Program-made: the position numbers and the translations under genes
Part shown: in pieces, positions 54,129-62,560 of the stretch
How the letters are laid out: every line of letters starts with the position of its first letter
Numbering within the stretch: the stretch's first letter is position 1
Origin: Algicella marina
GTDB lineage: Bacteria; Pseudomonadota; Alphaproteobacteria; Rhodobacterales; Rhodobacteraceae
Reading direction: 5' to 3'
DNA length: 64,000 bases
NCBI RefSeq assembly: GCF_009931615.1
Contig: NZ_CP046620.1
Coordinates: 3,022,501 to 3,086,500 of the forward strand
The notes under the pieces: model-generated
The model's input: the letters and a program-made list of their open reading frames with translations, nothing else
Databases searched by the model: none
What the model was told of the DNA's origin: nothing

Positions 54129-55108
54129 GCCCGCGTCCTCTTGCCAAGGTGGGCGAGGAACCCGGCCGCCCAGCAAACATGCATCACCGCCAGCGCCACC
54201 CCGGCCCACAGTCCCGCCGGCCGCCGCAGGCGCACCGCGCACAAGAGCGACGCGCCCGTCAGCGCCAGACCGTAAGCACCCGGCCACAGCAGCGCCCACC
54301 GCCATATCGGCGCCGCCGCCAGCGCCGCACCGCAGGCCAGCAGGTTTGCCACCGGCAGCAACTGCCGCAACCGCGGCCGCAGCCGATGCTTCATGAGCGT
54401 CGCCGCCCTTCCGCGCCCGTACTGCCAGTACTGCCGCGCCAACGCCGCCGCCGTCGGCCGCATCGCGTAGTCCAGCCGAATCGCCGCATCCAGCCAGATG
54501 CGCCCCCCGGCCTGCGCCAGCCGCACGTCGAACTCCGCGTCCTCGTTGTGGCTGAAGGCCGGGTCATAGCCGCCGATGCGGCGAAACCACGCCAACCCGA
54601 TACCCGCATGATGCCCATGCTCGACATAGCCGGAGCGCCGGCCGCCCCGGTGCGCCGCTCCGCCGGAGCCGAGCGGCGTATCGACGATCCACGCCGCTGC
54701 CGCCGCGAAGCCGTTGCCGGATGTATCCCGCGCGTCCATCGGCACCGCCAGCGCCGCGCTGTCGCGTGCCGCCAGCGCCGCCGCCACCCGCGCCGCAAAG
54801 CCCGGCGGATAGACGGCATGGGCGTCACAACGCACCAGCGTGTGATGCTCCGGCCCGGCTTTCTGCGCGACAACGGCATTTATCCCCGCCGATTGCAGCC
54901 GTGCGGGATTGTGCAGCACCTCCAGTCCCGGCACCTCCTCCGCCAGCCGCGCCAGTTCCGCCAGCGTGCCGTCGGTACTGCCGCCATCGGCCACCACCAG
55001 CCGCGCGCCGTCGCGTGCCGCCCCGGCCAGCGAGGTGATGCAGCCCCGAATATGACTGGCCTCGTTCAGCGCCGGAATGGCGATCAGCACGCCCGAAAGG
55101 TCGGCCAC
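54125..55108 (-). CDS. glycosyltransferase family 2, ExoA-like
   Basis: 327 residues: GT-A domain (VLIAIPALNEASHIRGCITS, VVADGGSTDGTLAEL) with the metal site and the acceptor end SHNEDAEFDVRLAQAG, followed by C-terminal membrane segments. The order resembles ExoA of succinoglycan synthesis in Sinorhizobium. Encoded directly after the ExoY-like transferase (stop and start adjoin). Confidence 0.9.
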   Translation of the reverse strand: MADLSGVLIAIPALNEASHIRGCITSLAGAARDGARLVVADGGSTDGTLAELARLAEEVPGLEVLHNPARLQSAGINAVVAQKAGPEHHTLVRCDAHAVYPPGFAARVAAALAARDSAALAVPMDARDTSGNGFAAAAAWIVDTPLGSGGAAHRGGRRSGYVEHGHHAGIGLAWFRRIGGYDPAFSHNEDAEFDVRLAQAGGRIWLDAAIRLDYAMRPTAAALARQYWQYGRGRAATLMKHRLRPRLRQLLPVANLLACGAALAAAPIWRWALLWPGAYGLALTGASLLCAVRLRRPAGLWAGVALAVMHVCWAAGFLAHLGKRTRA

Positions 55109-55780
55109 CTACCGCCCCGTGCGTGCAAGGACCACCACGGCGGTCGCCAGCAGGATCGCAAAGTCGACCACCGGCGAAACCCGCTCGGCGTAATCGACAT
55201 CCATGCCCACCCGCTCCGCGTAGGACACACGGTTGCGTCCGGAAACCTGCCACAAACCGGTGATCCCCGGCCGCATCCGCAGGTAGGCCCAGCTCTGGCC
55301 GGCGTATTTCTCCAGTTCCGGCGGCGTTACCGGTCGCGGCCCGACGAGGCTCATCTCGCCCAGCACCACGTTCCAGATCTGCGGCAACTCGTCGAGGCTC
55401 GTCCGCCGCAGGAACCGCCCCAGCCGCGTCACCCGCGGGTCGTCCTGCAGCTTGAAATCGCGCTGCCAGGCCTGCGCCGCTTCCGGATGCGCCGCCAGGT
55501 GCCGCGCCAGCACCGCCTCCGCGTCCGGCACCATCGTCCGCAGCTTCCAGCAGGTGAACATCGCGCCGTCGCGCCCGACACGGCGATGGCCGAAGAACAC
55601 CGGCCCGCCATCACGGCGTATCAGCAGGGCCAGCACCGCGATCAGCGGCAGCACCAACGGCGCCAGCAACAGCGCCAGGGCGAGGTCCAGCCCATGCTTC
55701 ACGCGCGCACGATAGATCGTGTCGCTGACAGGTCTGTTTGCGGGGTAGGGAAGGCGGATGGGGAAAGGAGAGATAAGCAA
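55109..55780 (-). CDS. undecaprenyl-phosphate sugar phosphotransferase, ExoY-like
   Basis: About 223 residues. It starts exopolysaccharide synthesis by putting the first sugar phosphate onto undecaprenyl phosphate. A hydrophobic segment (HGLDLALALLLAPLVLPLIA) is followed by the bacterial sugar transferase core: CWKLRTMVPDAE, RLGRFLRRTSLDELPQIWNV, GEMSLVGPRPVTPPELEKYA and RPGITGLWQVSGRNRVSY. No ATG fits; a TTG at 55780 with CGGGAG upstream gives a family-length protein. A GTG at 55816 is an alternative. Confidence 0.85.
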   Translation of the reverse strand: MLISPFPIRLPYPANRPVSDTIYRARVKHGLDLALALLLAPLVLPLIAVLALLIRRDGGPVFFGHRRVGRDGAMFTCWKLRTMVPDAEAVLARHLAAHPEAAQAWQRDFKLQDDPRVTRLGRFLRRTSLDELPQIWNVVLGEMSLVGPRPVTPPELEKYAGQSWAYLRMRPGITGLWQVSGRNRVSYAERVGMDVDYAERVSPVVDFAILLATAVVVLARTGR

Positions 55781-55867
55781 GGCGGACTCCCGAAAGCCAG
55801 ATACAGTCCCGCACACTCCCCGCACATGCCCCCATGCGCCGATCCGGTCTATTCGCCAGACAGTTAA

Positions 55868-55897
55868 CAAAATTTTAAAAAATTTTACGTCAATTGC
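55868..55897. promoter_or_regulatory. AT-rich element between ExoY-like and Wzc-like genes
   Basis: Two AAAATTTT boxes exactly 10 bases apart (55869-55876 and 55879-55886), then CAATTG, in an otherwise GC-rich segment. The stretch lies in the divergent promoter region of the exopolysaccharide genes. AT-rich sites of this kind are used by Ros/MucR-type regulators and H-NS-like proteins; binding here is inference. Confidence 0.5.
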
Positions 55898-56000
55898 CTC
55901 TGGAAGCCCGAATTGGTTAATGCGACCTGAATGACCGGTCGCGGACAGGAGTGTGCGTGGACCGTCCCCCTTCCCCCCGGAAATCCCGAGCAGTCGGCCC

Positions 56001-57983
56001 ATGAATCGCCTGGCTCCGGATCATGCCCTGTTCCGGCCCGGATCGGACGACGAGCGGGCAATCGACCTCGGCGCCTGGCTCCGGGTGGTCTGGCGCGGCC
56101 GGGCGCTGGCGCTGGCCTGTGCCTTCCTCGCCATCAGTCTGGCCGCCGGCTGGGGTCTGCGCATCGCCGAACCTCGCTTCACCGCCACCGCCGTCGTCAT
56201 GCTCGAAAGCCGCGAGGAACGCATCGTCGATCTCAAGGATGTCATCAGCGGCCTCTCCGGCGACACCACCGTCATAAATTCAGAGGTAGAGGTCATCCGT
56301 GGCCGCGCGTTACTCGCTGGCGTCGTGAAGCAGGAGGGGCTGATCCACGACCCAGAGTTCAACCCGGCCCTGCGCCCTCCCGGCCCGCTGGCCCGTCTGA
56401 AATCGTCGGCGGCTCGCTGGCTCGGCCAACCGCTCGCTCCAACGCGCCCGCAAACACCGCAACAGGCTGAAAACGCCGCGCTCGATACGCTTCTGCGCCA
56501 ACTCACCGTCCGCAACGTGCCCGACAGTCTCGTCTTCCAGATCATCGTCGAAACCTCGACAGCGGAGAAGTCGGCCCGCCTCGCCAATGCCGTCGTCGAC
56601 ACCTATGTAACCAGCCAGCTTTCCGTGAAGGCCAACGCGACGGAGCAGGCCTCCCGCTGGCTCGTCCGCCGCGTCGCCGACCTTAAGGCCGAACTCGCCG
56701 ATGCCGAGGCGCGCCTCTCCGATGCCCGTGCCGGAACCGATCTGATGGAGCCGCGCACCCGCGCCGTGCTCGAAGGCCGGATCCGCGAGTTGCGCGCCAT
56801 CGTCGCGCCGGATCGCGGCAGCGCGGCGTTTCTTTCGGCGATCAAGCCCGAACCCGGCATCACCGCCGCCGCCCTGCCGGTGCTTTCGCCGGAGGAAACG
56901 GAGCTTTCGGGCCTCCTCTCGCGGCTCGACGCCGATGCTGCCAAGGTCAGCCTGATCGACCAGTTGACACGAGAGGCCGACGCCAGTCGCCTGCTCTATG
57001 AAACCTTCCTCGCCCGCATGAAGGAAACCGCCCTGCAGCTTGGCATCCAGAAATCCGACAGCCGGCTCTTGTCCCGCGCCGCCGTCCCGGCGCTGCCGTC
57101 CTCCCCCAACCTGCCGCGCCTGCTGGCCATCGCCGCGCTGTTCGGCGCCTGTGCCGGGCTCGGCCTGCATCTCCTGCGAGAGGCGGGGCAAACGACCTTC
57201 CGCACCGTGCGCGAACTGGAATTCTTCACCAACCGTAACGTCCTTGGCCAGATTCCGGCCCTGCGCAGCCGCTCGCTTCCGGCCATTCGCAACTACCTGG
57301 CCAAACACCCCAATTCGGCGATAGCGGAGGCGCTTCGCAACCTGCGCACCTCCGTCTTCCTCTCCGGCAGGGGAGAGCCGCCGCAGGTCATCGTCCTGTC
57401 TTCTGCCCTCCCCGGTGACGGCAAGACGACCCTGTCGATGGCGCTGGCGCAATCCACCGCCGCCATGGGACGCCGCGTGCTGCTGATCGAGGGGGACATC
57501 CGCCGCGGTCTCGTCCGCCGCCACTTCGGTCCGCGTGCTGCCCGCGGCCTGCTGGCGGTGCTCACCGGCAAGGCGGATCTTGCCGATGTCACCTATCATT
57601 CCCGCGCCATCGGGGCCGATGTCCTCTTCGGCGAACGCTCCGCCGTCAACTCGTCAGATCTCTTCGCCGGCCAGCGTTTCGACGCGATGCTGGCCGAGGC
57701 CCGGGCGAAGTACGATACCATCATCATCGACACACCACCGGTGCTCATCGTCCCCGACGCCCGCATCATCGCCCGCGCCGCCGACGCCACCCTCTTCGTC
57801 ATCCGCTGGAACAGCACCACCCAGCATCAGGCGGAGGAAGCGCTGCACATGTTCGATACCGTCGACGTACCCGTTACCGGGCTGGTCCTGAACCAGATCA
57901 GCCTGTCCGGCATGCGCCGCTACGGCGTCTCTGGCGGTCTCGGCACCTACAAGGCACTCGGGCGCAAATATTACCGCGTCTGA
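56001..57983 (+). CDS. Wzc/ExoP-like polysaccharide co-polymerase and tyrosine autokinase
   Basis: 660 residues. Wzz domain with two membrane helices (LALACAFLAISLAAGWGLRI near residue 35 and LLAIAALFGACAGLGLHLL near 370), a coiled-coil periplasmic part, and a C-terminal BY-kinase: Walker A LSSALPGDGKTTLSMALA near 470, Walker A' VLLIEGDIRRG near 500 and Walker B TIIIDTPPVLIV near 580. It ends with four tyrosines in the last 21 residues (RYGVSGGLGTYK, RKYYRV), a short autophosphorylation tail. Controls chain length and export of the polymer made by the flanking genes. Confidence 0.92.
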   Translation: MNRLAPDHALFRPGSDDERAIDLGAWLRVVWRGRALALACAFLAISLAAGWGLRIAEPRFTATAVVMLESREERIVDLKDVISGLSGDTTVINSEVEVIRGRALLAGVVKQEGLIHDPEFNPALRPPGPLARLKSSAARWLGQPLAPTRPQTPQQAENAALDTLLRQLTVRNVPDSLVFQIIVETSTAEKSARLANAVVDTYVTSQLSVKANATEQASRWLVRRVADLKAELADAEARLSDARAGTDLMEPRTRAVLEGRIRELRAIVAPDRGSAAFLSAIKPEPGITAAALPVLSPEETELSGLLSRLDADAAKVSLIDQLTREADASRLLYETFLARMKETALQLGIQKSDSRLLSRAAVPALPSSPNLPRLLAIAALFGACAGLGLHLLREAGQTTFRTVRELEFFTNRNVLGQIPALRSRSLPAIRNYLAKHPNSAIAEALRNLRTSVFLSGRGEPPQVIVLSSALPGDGKTTLSMALAQSTAAMGRRVLLIEGDIRRGLVRRHFGPRAARGLLAVLTGKADLADVTYHSRAIGADVLFGERSAVNSSDLFAGQRFDAMLAEARAKYDTIIIDTPPVLIVPDARIIARAADATLFVIRWNSTTQHQAEEALHMFDTVDVPVTGLVLNQISLSGMRRYGVSGGLGTYKALGRKYYRV

Positions 57984-57989
57984 GGGTGA

Positions 57990-58679
57990 TTACGGCTGGT
58001 AGGCCGCGTCCGGCTGACAGGCTTCGGCGCTCATGTCGGCGAAACATGCCCGCAGTGCCACCAGATAGGCCTCAAGGTCAGCATTGCCGTCACCCGCAAC
58101 CTCGGCTGCCGCCGCCTGTTCCTCCGCATCCTCCATCCGCCCGGCCCGCGCCAGCCCGTAGGCCATGATCGCATGGACGAACGCGCCGTCCATCTCCGGA
58201 ACCCTCTCCACTTCGCCTTTTGCTTCCTCCAGCAGCGTATCCATCGCACTGTCGCTGGCGAGGAACTCCGCCTCCTCGAACCACAGCGCCTGTAACATAA
58301 GCCCGAAACCGATGTTCGTGCCCGCCTGCCCCAGATGCTCCGCCACCACATAGGCCCGCTGCCACTTGGGAAGTGCCTTCGCCGCCGCGAATTCCTCGCT
58401 CTCCAGCCACGCCGTCAGGTCCGTCACCTGCGCGTCGGAGAACGGCGAATACATCGGCAACCCGTTGCCCGGGCACACCGGCAATCGTGTCCGGAAATCG
58501 CAGGTGGTCACGGGACGGAACGACATTGTCCGCCCGAGGTTGGAACAAGACAGCGTCCCTGTCACGGTGAACGCCTCACCCCCCACTGGGCAGGTCAGCT
58601 TCGTTTCCACCGGTTGACCGGCCATCGCCGGACCCGCGGCCAGCAGGACTATCGCCGCGCAAATTTTCCTGAAATTCAT
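57990..58679 (-). CDS. exported Cys-containing protein of unknown function
   Basis: 229 residues. Signal peptide MNFRKICAAIVLLAAGPAMA. The mature start KLTCPVGGEAF resembles a zinc-ribbon-like Cys motif, and further Cys occur at CSN, CDF, VCPGNG and near the C-terminus. The rest is helical (WLESEEFAAAKALPKWQRAY, EMDGAFVHAIMAYGLARAGR) and TPR-like. GGAGGGGAG precedes the ATG. Not recognised; adjacent to the exopolysaccharide kinase gene, convergent. Confidence 0.75.
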   Translation of the reverse strand: MNFRKICAAIVLLAAGPAMAGQPVETKLTCPVGGEAFTVTGTLSCSNLGRTMSFRPVTTCDFRTRLPVCPGNGLPMYSPFSDAQVTDLTAWLESEEFAAAKALPKWQRAYVVAEHLGQAGTNIGFGLMLQALWFEEAEFLASDSAMDTLLEEAKGEVERVPEMDGAFVHAIMAYGLARAGRMEDAEEQAAAAEVAGDGNADLEAYLVALRACFADMSAEACQPDAAYQP

Positions 58680-58783
58680 TTCTCTCCCCTCCGCCGGTTC
58701 CCGGACGGTCATTCCATTTGCCTGGCCACAGTCTCGGCGCTGCCATCACTGTTGTCAAAGCCTCCGAAAGGGGGGGGCGGCAG

Positions 58784-58804
58784 AGGTAACCAAACCGGTT
58801 ACCT
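58784..58804. repeat. 8-bp inverted repeat at the edge of the 58.8-kb dyad array
   Basis: AGGTAACC-AAACC-GGTTACCT, perfect 8-bp arms. It overlaps the first unit of the 24-bp-period array that follows. Confidence 0.7.
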
Positions 58805-58917
58805 TTCAGGTCATATTTCCGACTACCTCTCGGGTAGTCGTTTCGCCTACCTGCCATGTAGGGGATTCCATGACCTCTCGGGTAAGCAATCGCATGACCT
58901 TCGCGATGAAGCTCGCC
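58797..58917. repeat. degenerate tandem array, about five units of 24 bp, each with a small dyad
   Basis: Units start near 58797, 58821, 58845, 58870 and 58894 (24, 24, 25, 24 and 24 bases). Each centres on a dyad of the type TKACC-Y-TC-R-GGTMA: TTACCTTTCAGGTCA, GACTACC-TCTCG-GGTAGTC (perfect 7-bp arms), CCTAC-CTGCCAT-GTAGG, and TGACCTCTCGGGTAA. The last unit is the most worn. No protein gene fits this stretch. It lies between the start of the exported-protein gene at 58679 and the end of rlmN. Confidence 0.75.
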
Positions 58918-58954
58918 GCGTCAGCAAGGGCACGCGGGTCATATGGCCCATCGG

Positions 58955-58993
58955 CCATACCAAATCCATACCGAAACCATACCAAAACCATAT
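58955..58993 (-). repeat. tandem 11-bp TATGG repeat array, copy 2 (3' of rlmN)
   Basis: On the minus strand three full 11-base units TATGGTTTTGG, TATGGTTTCGG, TATGGATTTGG plus a fourth TATGG. It begins six bases after the rlmN stop, in rlmN orientation. It is followed by a 7-bp dyad (TATGGCC-GATG-GGCCATA). The same unit occurs 3' of ftsK at 23729. Confidence 0.8.
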
Positions 58994-58998
58994 TGCGC

Positions 58999-60165
58999 TC
59001 AGGCGGCGCCGCCGGCCTCCGCCGCAATCTCCGCCCGGCTCTTGCGGGCCCGCTCCGTGGCGGACTTCAACTGTCCGCAAGCGGCCATGATATCCTCGCC
59101 CCGCGGCGTCCGCACCGGGCTCGCATACCCGGCCTTGTTCACGATCTCCGCAAACGCCTCGATCCGCTCAGGGTCGGAGCGTTCATAGGGCGCACCCGGC
59201 CACGGATTGAATGGTATCAGGTTGATTTTGGCCGGAATTCCGCTGATCAGCTTCACCAGCCGCCGTGCATCCGCATCGCTGTCATTGATGCCCTTCAGCA
59301 TCACGTACTCGAAGGTGATCCGTTCCGCATTCGACAGGCGCGGGAAGTCACGGCAAGCCTGCAACAGCTCATCAATATTCCACTTTTTGTTGATTGGAAC
59401 CAACTGGTTACGCACTTCATCCGTCGTCGCGTGAAACGAAATCGCCAACATGCAGCCGATCTCATCGCCCGCCCGCGCAATCTCCGGCACCACGCCGGAC
59501 GTGGACAGCGTGATCCGCCGGCGGGAAAGCGAAATCCCCTCGCCGTCCATCGCGATAAGCATCGCGTCGCGCACGTTGTCGAGGTTGTAGAGCGGCTCAC
59601 CCATACCCATCAGAACAATGTTTGAAATCAAGCGCTTGTCACCCGGAGGCTTGCCCCATTCCTCCATATCGTCCCGCGCCACGAGGATCTGGCCGACGAT
59701 CTCCGCCGCTGTCAGGTTCCGCACCAGCTTCTGCGTGCCGGTATGGCAGAAGGAACAGGTCAGTGTGCAGCCGACTTGCGAGGAAATACAAAGGGTTCCG
59801 CGATCCGTCTCGGGGATGTAGACCGCCTCCACCTCGTGGCCGCCAGCGATCCGCAACAGGTATTTCCGCGTTCCGTCGCTGCTGATCTGCCGGGTCACGA
59901 TCTCGGGCCGCGCGACCTGGAACGACTCCGCCAGTTTGGCCCGGAAATCCTTGGAAAGGTTGGTCATTTCGGCGAAGTCATGAACACCCTTCTGGTATAT
60001 CCATGCCCAGACCTGCCCGACGCGCATCTTCACCTGCTTCTCGGGCACCCCGATCTCCGCCAGTGCTTCGGCCAGCGTCTCCCGCGTCATCCCGACAAGA
60101 TTCGGCAGTCCGCCCGCATCCTTGCGGGGGATCGTCATCACATCCTGTGTTATCGGTGCGGCCAT
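58999..60165 (-). CDS. rlmN: 23S rRNA (adenine2503-C2)-methyltransferase RlmN
   Basis: 388 residues, radical-SAM methyltransferase of 23S rRNA A2503 and some tRNAs. The 4Fe-4S motif is [14 protein letters not shown] (C-x3-C-x2-C). [16 protein letters not shown], and [15 protein letters not shown] are also diagnostic. The N-terminal [20 protein letters not shown] helix bundle is present. Start at ATG 60165 gives [10 protein letters not shown]; the upstream extension overlaps the ialB terminator. Confidence 0.96.
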   Translation of the reverse strand: MAAPITQDVMTIPRKDAGGLPNLVGMTRETLAEALAEIGVPEKQVKMRVGQVWAWIYQKGVHDFAEMTNLSKDFRAKLAESFQVARPEIVTRQISSDGTRKYLLRIAGGHEVEAVYIPETDRGTLCISSQVGCTLTCSFCHTGTQKLVRNLTAAEIVGQILVARDDMEEWGKPPGDKRLISNIVLMGMGEPLYNLDNVRDAMLIAMDGEGISLSRRRITLSTSGVVPEIARAGDEIGCMLAISFHATTDEVRNQLVPINKKWNIDELLQACRDFPRLSNAERITFEYVMLKGINDSDADARRLVKLISGIPAKINLIPFNPWPGAPYERSDPERIEAFAEIVNKAGYASPVRTPRGEDIMAACGQLKSATERARKSRAEIAAEAGGAA

Positions 60166-60210
60166 CTGCAACCTCGGGTCATCTGGTGTGGAAAGCGGCG
60201 TGTATAACGC

Positions 60211-60235
60211 AAAACAGCCCCCTTGCACAGGGGGC
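60211..60235 (-). terminator. intrinsic terminator after ialB
   Basis: On the minus strand GCCCCC-TGTGCAA-GGGGGC followed by TGTTTTG. It lies between the ialB stop and the rlmN start, on the shared minus strand, so it can separate the two transcripts. Confidence 0.75.
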
Positions 60236-60267
60236 CGCAGTGCATTCGATCAGGGGCGGTTAAACCC

Positions 60268-60795
60268 TTAATTACAAAGCCGTGCGGCCTCTTCCAGCGC
60301 CGCGGTGAACCCCAGCAGCGAGAATGTGTCGCGTGTCGTCGTGCCCCGGCTGGAAACCGCGGTGACCTCCGCATTGGTTCCCCGGCGCATCGCTGCCACC
60401 AACGCCGAATCCCGCTCCGGCGTGGCCGGCCATGCCCACTGGTCGCTCTCGCCCGCGCCGACATTCATGACATGCTGGTCGGAACCGATGGACACATCCA
60501 CGGTGCTGCCGTCCCGGAACGGATAACCACCGGTGTAGCTCACTTCCTGGTTCACGCCTGCATCCGGTCGAATCGTGACGAAAAGCCTTATTTCACCGCG
60601 ATTTACAGAGACAGTCTGCCCACCGCGTTCCGCAGTAGTCTGCACCGGTTGCGAGACGATGTAGCACTCCTTGGGATCGGAAGGGTTGAACACGCTCCAG
60701 TCCTTGTAGGCGGCGACACGCTCGTTGCCCTGCGCCGATGCCATAGCGGCCACGCCGATGGCGAGGATGGAAAGGGGTACAATCAGAATTCTCAT
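60268..60795 (-). CDS. invasion-associated locus B (IalB) family protein
   Basis: 175 residues: signal peptide MRILIVPLSILAIGVAAMASAQ, then KDWSVFNPSDPKECYIVSQP, which is the conserved start of the IalB domain, and EIRLFVTIRPDAGVNQEVSY. Periplasmic; the name comes from Bartonella, and the function in free-living alphaproteobacteria is unclear. It is separated from rlmN by a terminator. Confidence 0.9.
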   Translation of the reverse strand: MRILIVPLSILAIGVAAMASAQGNERVAAYKDWSVFNPSDPKECYIVSQPVQTTAERGGQTVSVNRGEIRLFVTIRPDAGVNQEVSYTGGYPFRDGSTVDVSIGSDQHVMNVGAGESDQWAWPATPERDSALVAAMRRGTNAEVTAVSSRGTTTRDTFSLLGFTAALEEAARLCN

Positions 60796-60990
60796 TTACA
60801 ATTCTCCACCGTTCGATTTGCGGCTCTTGAAAGGCCGTTTCGCTTGCCTGTACGCCCTGTTTAATTGAATGTCTGCACGGCAGGCCAGCCTTTAACGGCT
60901 ATTTTACCCTTTTCCGGCAAATTTTTCACGACTTGACGGATTCTCCCGCTATCTCTTGTCCGCACAGAAGGAAGGACAACGACCCGCGAG

Positions 60991-61566
60991 ATGGGAGATC
61001 TCTCGAATCACGACGATGCGGACCTCATCGCCCGGATTGTACGCAAGGACCGTTCGGCCTTCGCCGAACTCTTCGGCCGCTATGCCGCACGGATCAAGGC
61101 GTTCCTCATGTCCGGTGGCGCGTCGGCGGAAGATGCCGACGAGGTGACGCAGGAGGTCATGGTCGCAATCTGGCGGCGGGCGGAGACGTTCGATGCCTCC
61201 AAGGCCGCGGCTGTTACCTGGATATTCACCATCGCCCGCAATCGGCGCATCGACATGTATCGCCGCAAGGCGCGCCCCGAACCGGACCCCGAGGATCCGC
61301 TCTTCCAACCCGATCCCGAACCGGGCGGGATGGAGCAGCTTTCGGCCCGGGAACTGCAGCAGAAGATGCGCACCAGCATCGCTCAACTGCCCGAGGCCCA
61401 GCAGCAAATCCTTCGCGCGGCGTTCTACGAAGGTCTCAGCCATGCGGAGATTGCCGCCCGTCAGGGTATACCGCTTGGCACGGTGAAGGGGCGTATCCGC
61501 TTGTCTTTCAAACACTTGCGAGGCATTCTCGGGGACGATCTGCTGGAGGCCTACAAAGATGACTAA
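60991..61566 (+). CDS. ECF sigma-70 family sigma factor (ECF11/RpoE-like)
   Basis: 191 residues. Sigma region 2: FAELFGRYAARIKAFLMSGG, EVTQEVMVAIWRRAETFDAS, VTWIFTIARNRRIDMYRRK. Region 4: LPEAQQQILRAAFYEGLSHA, then IAARQGIPLGTVKGRIRLSF. The region-2 sequence resembles the ECF11 group (RpoE of Rhodobacter sphaeroides). In that system the anti-sigma gene chrR follows directly, but here the next gene is an asparaginase. Its ATG comes after AAGGAAGGA-like sequence some 25 bases upstream. Overlaps the asparaginase gene by eight bases. Confidence 0.92.
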   Translation: MGDLSNHDDADLIARIVRKDRSAFAELFGRYAARIKAFLMSGGASAEDADEVTQEVMVAIWRRAETFDASKAAAVTWIFTIARNRRIDMYRRKARPEPDPEDPLFQPDPEPGGMEQLSARELQQKMRTSIAQLPEAQQQILRAAFYEGLSHAEIAARQGIPLGTVKGRIRLSFKHLRGILGDDLLEAYKDD

Positions 61567-62560
61567 CCCCCCTGTCCTGGCCGAAGTCTGGCGCGGCGAC
61601 CTGCTGGAAAGCCAGCATCGCGGCCATGCGGTCATCGTCACTGCCAGCGGCGACATCGTTGAGCAATGGGGCGATCCGGCCAAGCTGATCTATCCCCGCT
61701 CCTCCGCCAAGATGCTGCAGGCACTGCCCCTGCTGGAGAGTGGTGCCGCGCAGGCCAACAGGCTGGAAAGCCACCACCACGCCCTCGCCTGCGCCTCCCA
61801 CAACGGCGCAGAAATTCACACCGCACCCGTGGCTGAATGGATCTCGGCGCTCGGCCTCCGGGAATCAGACCTGCGCTGTGGCCCGCAGGTTCCGGACGAC
61901 GCGCCGGCCCGCCATGCCCTCCGCGCCCAGGGCACACCGCCCTGTCAGCTGCACAACAACTGCTCCGGCAAGCACGCTGGTTTCCTCACCCTCGGCCAGC
62001 ACCTAGGCGCCGGTCCCGAATACAACGACCCCGAGCATCCGGTGCAGGCAGCCGTCCGCGCGGCTTTTGAAGACATGACTGGCGAGATCAGCCCCGGCTA
62101 CGGCATAGACGGATGTTCCGCCCCCAATTTTTCCTGCACTCTCAAAGGGCTCGCCGTAGCCATGGCGAAAATGGCCACGCCGGAAAGCCTGCAGGGAAGC
62201 CGCCGCGCCGCCGCCGAAGCACTGGTGCAAGCGATGATCGCTCATCCACTGCTTGTCGCCGGCGAAGGCCGGGCCTGCTCCGAACTGATGGCCGCCTGCG
62301 GTGGACGCGCTGCGGTCAAGACCGGGGCCGAAGGCGTGTTCGTCGCCATCCTCCCCGAACACAAACTCGGCATCGCCCTGAAGATCGAGGACGGCACCAC
62401 CCGCGCGTCGGAGGCCGCAATGGCCGCACTGCTCGTCCGCCTGGGTCTGTTGGAGCGTGATCACCCCGCCGCGGAGCGCAGGATGAAGCGGCCGGTGATG
62501 AACCGCCGCGACATCCTCACCGGCCATATCCGCGCCGCAGAGTTGCTGCTCTCGCCGTGA
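61559..62560 (+). CDS. asparaginase, Rhizobium-type (class 3) family
   Basis: 333 residues. Deamidates L-asparagine. The sequence matches the R. etli AnsA (ReAII) type rather than E. coli AnsA/B: HRGHAVIVTASGDIVEQWGD, YPRSSAKMLQALPLLESGAA, HNNCSGKHAGFLTL and GYGIDGCSAPNFSCTLKGLA. The Ser/Lys residues of RSSAK are likely catalytic. Its ATG lies in the end of the sigma-factor gene, and its stop overlaps the GTG of the next gene. Confidence 0.92.
   Translation: MTNPPVLAEVWRGDLLESQHRGHAVIVTASGDIVEQWGDPAKLIYPRSSAKMLQALPLLESGAAQANRLESHHHALACASHNGAEIHTAPVAEWISALGLRESDLRCGPQVPDDAPARHALRAQGTPPCQLHNNCSGKHAGFLTLGQHLGAGPEYNDPEHPVQAAVRAAFEDMTGEISPGYGIDGCSAPNFSCTLKGLAVAMAKMATPESLQGSRRAAAEALVQAMIAHPLLVAGEGRACSELMAACGGRAAVKTGAEGVFVAILPEHKLGIALKIEDGTTRASEAAMAALLVRLGLLERDHPAAERRMKRPVMNRRDILTGHIRAAELLLSP

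Noticed and set aside
53993-55867. 624-codon plus-strand frame over the glycosyltransferases
   Set aside because: Very high Arg/Pro/His composition and antisense to three recognisable enzymes.
58797-58917. CRISPR array
   Set aside because: The 24-base units are degenerate and contiguous, with no unique spacers and no cas genes.
58335-59090. 251-codon plus-strand frame that translates the dyad array as 8-residue units (YLSGxxxx)
   Set aside because: The apparent protein repeat is a consequence of the 24-base DNA period; the frame overlaps the exported-protein gene antisense and lacks a start site.
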